Below, piece after piece: positions 7,063 through 8,455 of a stretch of DNA of 8,455 bases. How positions within the stretch are numbered: the first letter of the stretch is position 1; every line of letters starts with the position of its first letter. The notes under the pieces are model-generated. The model ran no database searches and had not been told where the DNA came from. It saw only the letters and a program-made list of their open reading frames with translations. The DNA is from Bacteroidota bacterium (lineage in GTDB: Bacteria > Bacteroidota > Bacteroidia > UBA7662): NCBI GenBank assembly GCA_016868485.1, contig VGGT01000066.1, positions 1-8,455 on the forward strand. The letters run 5' to 3'. Made by a program: the position numbers and the translations under genes.

Positions 7063-7121
7063 CCGGTTGTTTTAATCAGGTTTGATTGAGCCAGTGCCTT
7101 CATCCGGTTGTTTTAATCAGG
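7032..7121. repeat. 41-bp tandem duplication at the pyrR/pyrB junction, flanked by 8-bp microhomology
   Basis: The segment 7032-7072 is repeated at 7073-7113 with a single difference (A at 7045, T at 7086). The 8-mer TAATCAGG occurs three times, at 7032, 7073 and 7114, exactly 41 bases apart. The first copy lies in the pyrB coding sequence and the last in pyrR. The middle one has a pyrR-like left flank and a pyrB-like right flank, as expected for a junction formed by slippage or recombination between the two outer 8-mers. The duplicated unit carries the pyrR stop and the first codons of pyrB. Confidence 0.93.
7059..7103 (-). CDS. 14-codon ORF between pyrR and pyrB, created by the duplication
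   Basis: On the minus strand an ATG (7103-7101) overlaps the pyrR stop as ATGA. It opens MKALAQSNLIKTTG, and its TGA (7061-7059) overlaps the pyrB ATG (7062-7060) as a second ATGA. The first nine residues copy the pyrB N-terminus (MKALAHSNL, with His changed to Gln), and the last six copy the pyrR C-terminus. The ATG is a copy of the original pyrB start in its original context, so initiation is plausible. The peptide probably has no function of its own, and the ORF may serve only to pass ribosomes from pyrR to pyrB. Expression is an inference. Confidence 0.5.
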   Translation of the reverse strand: MKALAQSNLIKTTG

Positions 7122-7714
7122 GTAATGTGGGCGCCCTCGGGTTCATCCCAGCAAACCCGAACCCGCTCATCGTCGTGGGTGTTGACTTCCATTCCGCAAT
7201 AGTCGGGGTGAATGGGAAATTCTTGCCGTAGTCTTCGAGATACCAAAACCATTAATTCAACGCGATCGGGTCGACCAAAATCAAGCAATGCATCCAATCC
7301 TGCACGGATCGTTCGACCTGTGAACAAGACATCATCCACCAAAACTACTTTTTTTCCTTCCAAACTGAATGGGAGTTGCGTGGTATGTGCCGATAATGGT
7401 TCTGAACGATGACGAAAATCATCGCGATAAAAGGTGACATCCAATGCGCCCTGCGCGGGTATGTTCAACCGACCCGGTTGCGCTGAAACCAAGCGATGCC
7501 CTTCGGGGGATCCATCCATTTCGTGCGATAGATCATCAATCCGTGCCTGAAGGACCTGCGCAAGTCGATTGAGAAAAAAAACACCACGAGGCTGAAGACC
7601 AATGAGCACCGTGTTATGAAAGCCAGGATGCCGCTCCAACAATTCCTCGCTCAGGCGCTGCAGGATGAGCGACAGATGCGCCGGGCGAACAATAACACGA
7701 CTTTCAAGGATCAT
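7100..7714 (-). CDS. pyrR: PyrR, pyrimidine operon regulator / uracil phosphoribosyltransferase family
   Basis: This is a 204-residue type I phosphoribosyltransferase. The PRPP-binding motif VVLVDDVLFTGRT (123-135) is intact, and the N-terminal part shows VLIGLQPRG (36-44) and DVTFYRDDF (92-100), all typical of PyrR. The family binds UMP/UTP and PRPP, has UPRTase activity, and in Gram-positive bacteria attenuates pyr mRNA. I see no anti-terminator or PyrR-binding loop upstream, because the gene starts inside the EVE gene stop (ATGA at 7714-7711), so RNA attenuation at its own 5' end is unlikely. The protein is about 20 residues longer than the ~180 usual for the family. The extra part is a segment around residues 62-89, before the LDVTFYRDD strand. 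Its stop overlaps the duplicated copy of the pyrB start. Confidence 0.93.
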   Translation of the reverse strand: MILESRVIVRPAHLSLILQRLSEELLERHPGFHNTVLIGLQPRGVFFLNRLAQVLQARIDDLSHEMDGSPEGHRLVSAQPGRLNIPAQGALDVTFYRDDFRHRSEPLSAHTTQLPFSLEGKKVVLVDDVLFTGRTIRAGLDALLDFGRPDRVELMVLVSRRLRQEFPIHPDYCGMEVNTHDDERVRVCWDEPEGAHITLIKTTG

Positions 7715-8280
7715 GTCGTCGTGTTTTTAACTGGCGCTGTGCTTGCTCTATGGCTGGGCGCTGTGCTTGCTCTATGGCTGGGCGCTGTGCTTGCTCCCTT
7801 GCCGGGCGCTGTGCTTGCTCTATTGCCCTGCATGATGCTCGATCCATCTGGAAATGCCGGTTCTTCAAGATTTTCTTCATTTTCGAGCGCCAAAATTGTA
7901 TGAAAATGAAGTTCAGTGAGTGGAATAACCGATAAGCGACTGTGTCTGATGAGCGCGAGGTCATGCAAGTCAGGATGTGTGCGCATTCGAGCGAGCGAAA
8001 CCGATTGCCGAAGCAGACGAATGGGCTTCACACGCACCGCGACCCAAGGACCGTCGGGAAATCCGTTTTCAGGAAATGGATCAGACACGATCCGCATAAG
8101 CCCCACCACCTCTTTTCCTAAGTTGGAGTGGTAAAACAAACCTTCATCACCGGGTTTCATGGCAGCGAGGTTGTTGCGTGCTTGGTAGTTCCGAACACCA
8201 TCCCAAATCCCTTCAGCTTCGCGCAGTAAGTCGTTGAAACTGTACACAAACGGTTCGGATTTTAACAGCCAGCGCGCCAT
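7711..8280 (-). CDS. EVE-domain protein with a repetitive C-terminal tail
   Basis: Residues 1 to about 135 form an EVE domain (PUA-like fold, related to thymocyte nuclear protein 1). MARWLLKSEP, IWDGVRNYQARN (25-36), GDEGLFYHSN (44-53), GLMRIVSDPFP (60-70), WVAVRVKP (79-86) and LIRHSRLSVIPLT (110-122) are all recognisable family motifs. EVE domains are thought to recognise modified bases in nucleic acid; the ligand here is unknown. Bacterial members are usually about 135-155 residues. This one has 189 because of a tail (about 136-189) with four copies of an 8-residue repeat, ASTAP plus a variable triplet such as SHR, encoded by a 24-bp tandem repeat. The tail is rich in Ala, Ser, Thr and Pro and is probably disordered. 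The start fits the family N-terminus. The stop overlaps pyrR by ATGA, so the three downstream genes are probably co-translated. Confidence 0.9.
   Translation of the reverse strand: MARWLLKSEPFVYSFNDLLREAEGIWDGVRNYQARNNLAAMKPGDEGLFYHSNLGKEVVGLMRIVSDPFPENGFPDGPWVAVRVKPIRLLRQSVSLARMRTHPDLHDLALIRHSRLSVIPLTELHFHTILALENEENLEEPAFPDGSSIMQGNRASTAPGKGASTAPSHRASTAPSHRASTAPVKNTTT
7733..7828. repeat. 24-bp tandem repeat, four units, in the 3' end of the EVE gene
   Basis: Four adjacent units start at 7733, 7757, 7781 and 7805, all beginning GGCGCTGTGCTTGCTC on the plus strand. Units 1 and 2 are identical over 24 bases; units 3 and 4 differ only in their last eight bases. Because 24 is a multiple of three, the reading frame of the EVE gene is kept and each unit adds eight residues. 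It also makes repeats in other frames on both strands, but those ORFs are shadows. The near identity of the units suggests recent expansion by slippage. Confidence 0.93.
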
Positions 8281-8284
8281 GCTG

Positions 8285-8315
8285 CAAAACTAACCAATTT
8301 GTGGCAAGTCCCAAT
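8285..8315 (-). promoter_or_regulatory. Possible Bacteroidota-type promoter before the EVE-pyrR-pyrB unit
   Basis: Read on the minus strand, TAGTTTTG (8292-8285) is an exact match to the Bacteroidota -7 consensus TAnnTTTG. It is preceded after 19 bases by ATTG (8315-8312), one mismatch from the TTTG -33 element. It lies in the 57-base gap between porX and the EVE gene. The -7 box ends only 4 bases before the EVE ATG, so the transcript would be leaderless or nearly so. That is unusual and lowers confidence. Read-through from porX is the alternative. Confidence 0.3.
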
Positions 8316-8337
8316 ACGGATAGCCCTCCGAAAATAC

Positions 8338-8455
8338 CTATCTCGGTGTGTAGAGTGCCCAAGGAATGATCATCTCTTCCAATGAGATTCCCCCGTGTTG
8401 AAAGGTATGTCTGTATAAATTAACGTAGTGGTGGTAGTTATTGGGTAACAGAAAT
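8338..8455 (-). CDS. porX: PorX-like response regulator, last 38 residues (partial)
   Basis: The gene enters from the right edge on the minus strand and ends at TAG (8340-8338). The visible C-terminus contains NNYHHYVNLYRHTFQHGG, followed by ISLEEMIIPWALYTPR. The 'TFQHGG(I/V)S.EEM(I/L)(I/L)P' ending is characteristic of the PglZ/alkaline-phosphatase-like domain at the C-terminus of PorX. PorX is the response regulator that controls the type IX secretion system in Bacteroidota together with PorY and SigP. This implies that the host has a T9SS. The receiver domain is outside the window. A PglZ-domain protein of another type cannot be excluded from so short a piece. The stop lies 57 bases before the EVE gene. 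Confidence 0.75.
   Translation of the reverse strand, partial: FLLPNNYHHYVNLYRHTFQHGGISLEEMIIPWALYTPR

Noticed and set aside
7032..7121. Assembly error as the explanation of the 41-bp duplication
   Set aside because: The copies differ at one base, and the boundaries coincide with an 8-bp microhomology expected for a real event. It is not excluded without reads.
7100..7714. PyrR-binding attenuator upstream of pyrR or pyrB
   Set aside because: There is no leader: pyrR starts in the EVE stop, and the pyrR-pyrB gap is only the 41-bp duplicate. I see no terminator/anti-terminator pair.
7704..7964. An 86-codon minus-strand ORF and a 61-codon plus-strand ORF with repeated motifs (EQAQRPAI, AGRCACS)
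   Set aside because: They are out-of-frame readings of the 24-bp repeat inside the EVE gene. The EVE frame has clear family motifs, and a 24-bp period leaves all frames open.

Overview
The window looks like chromosomal DNA of a Bacteroidota bacterium, probably an aerobic or microaerophilic member of the Flavobacteriia/Cytophagia type. Four things point there: a fused CcoN-CcoO oxidase subunit, a CcoP with a single haem motif, a partial gene whose C-terminus matches PorX (the response regulator of the type IX secretion system), and a general lack of clear Shine-Dalgarno sequences with heavy use of ATGA stop/start overlaps. This assignment is by inspection, not by database search.

Left arm (+ strand, about 1-6062): one tightly packed operon for a cbb3-type cytochrome c oxidase and its assembly factors. 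The order is the 3' end of a copper P-type ATPase (ccoI/copA-like), ccoS, fused ccoNO, ccoQ, ccoP, ccoG, ccoH and a SafE/DsbD-like membrane protein. Most junctions overlap or are separated by fewer than 35 bases. ccoNO, ccoQ and ccoP encode the high-affinity terminal oxidase. The ATPase, CcoS, CcoG, CcoH and probably the SafE-like protein supply copper, handle cofactors and stabilise the complex.

Right arm (- strand, 8455 to 6127, convergent with the left arm): the 3' end of porX, then an EVE-domain protein, pyrR and pyrB. The last three are joined by ATGA overlaps and look like one transcription unit ending in pyrimidine biosynthesis. The two arms meet at 6060-6129, where the 64 bases between the stop codons consist almost entirely of a degenerate 17-18 bp tandem repeat that can also fold into a hairpin.

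The most unusual signal is a run of three unrelated tandem duplications within about 1.8 kb of the right arm: the repeat between the convergent genes, a 41-bp duplication at the pyrR/pyrB junction, and a 24-bp repeat that extends the EVE protein. The 41-bp event is bounded by an 8-bp microhomology. It creates a 14-codon ORF whose start overlaps the pyrR stop and whose stop overlaps the pyrB start, so translational coupling appears to have been kept. There is no gene-free stretch longer than 70 bases. I saw no tRNA, rRNA, CRISPR array, insertion sequence or phage gene.
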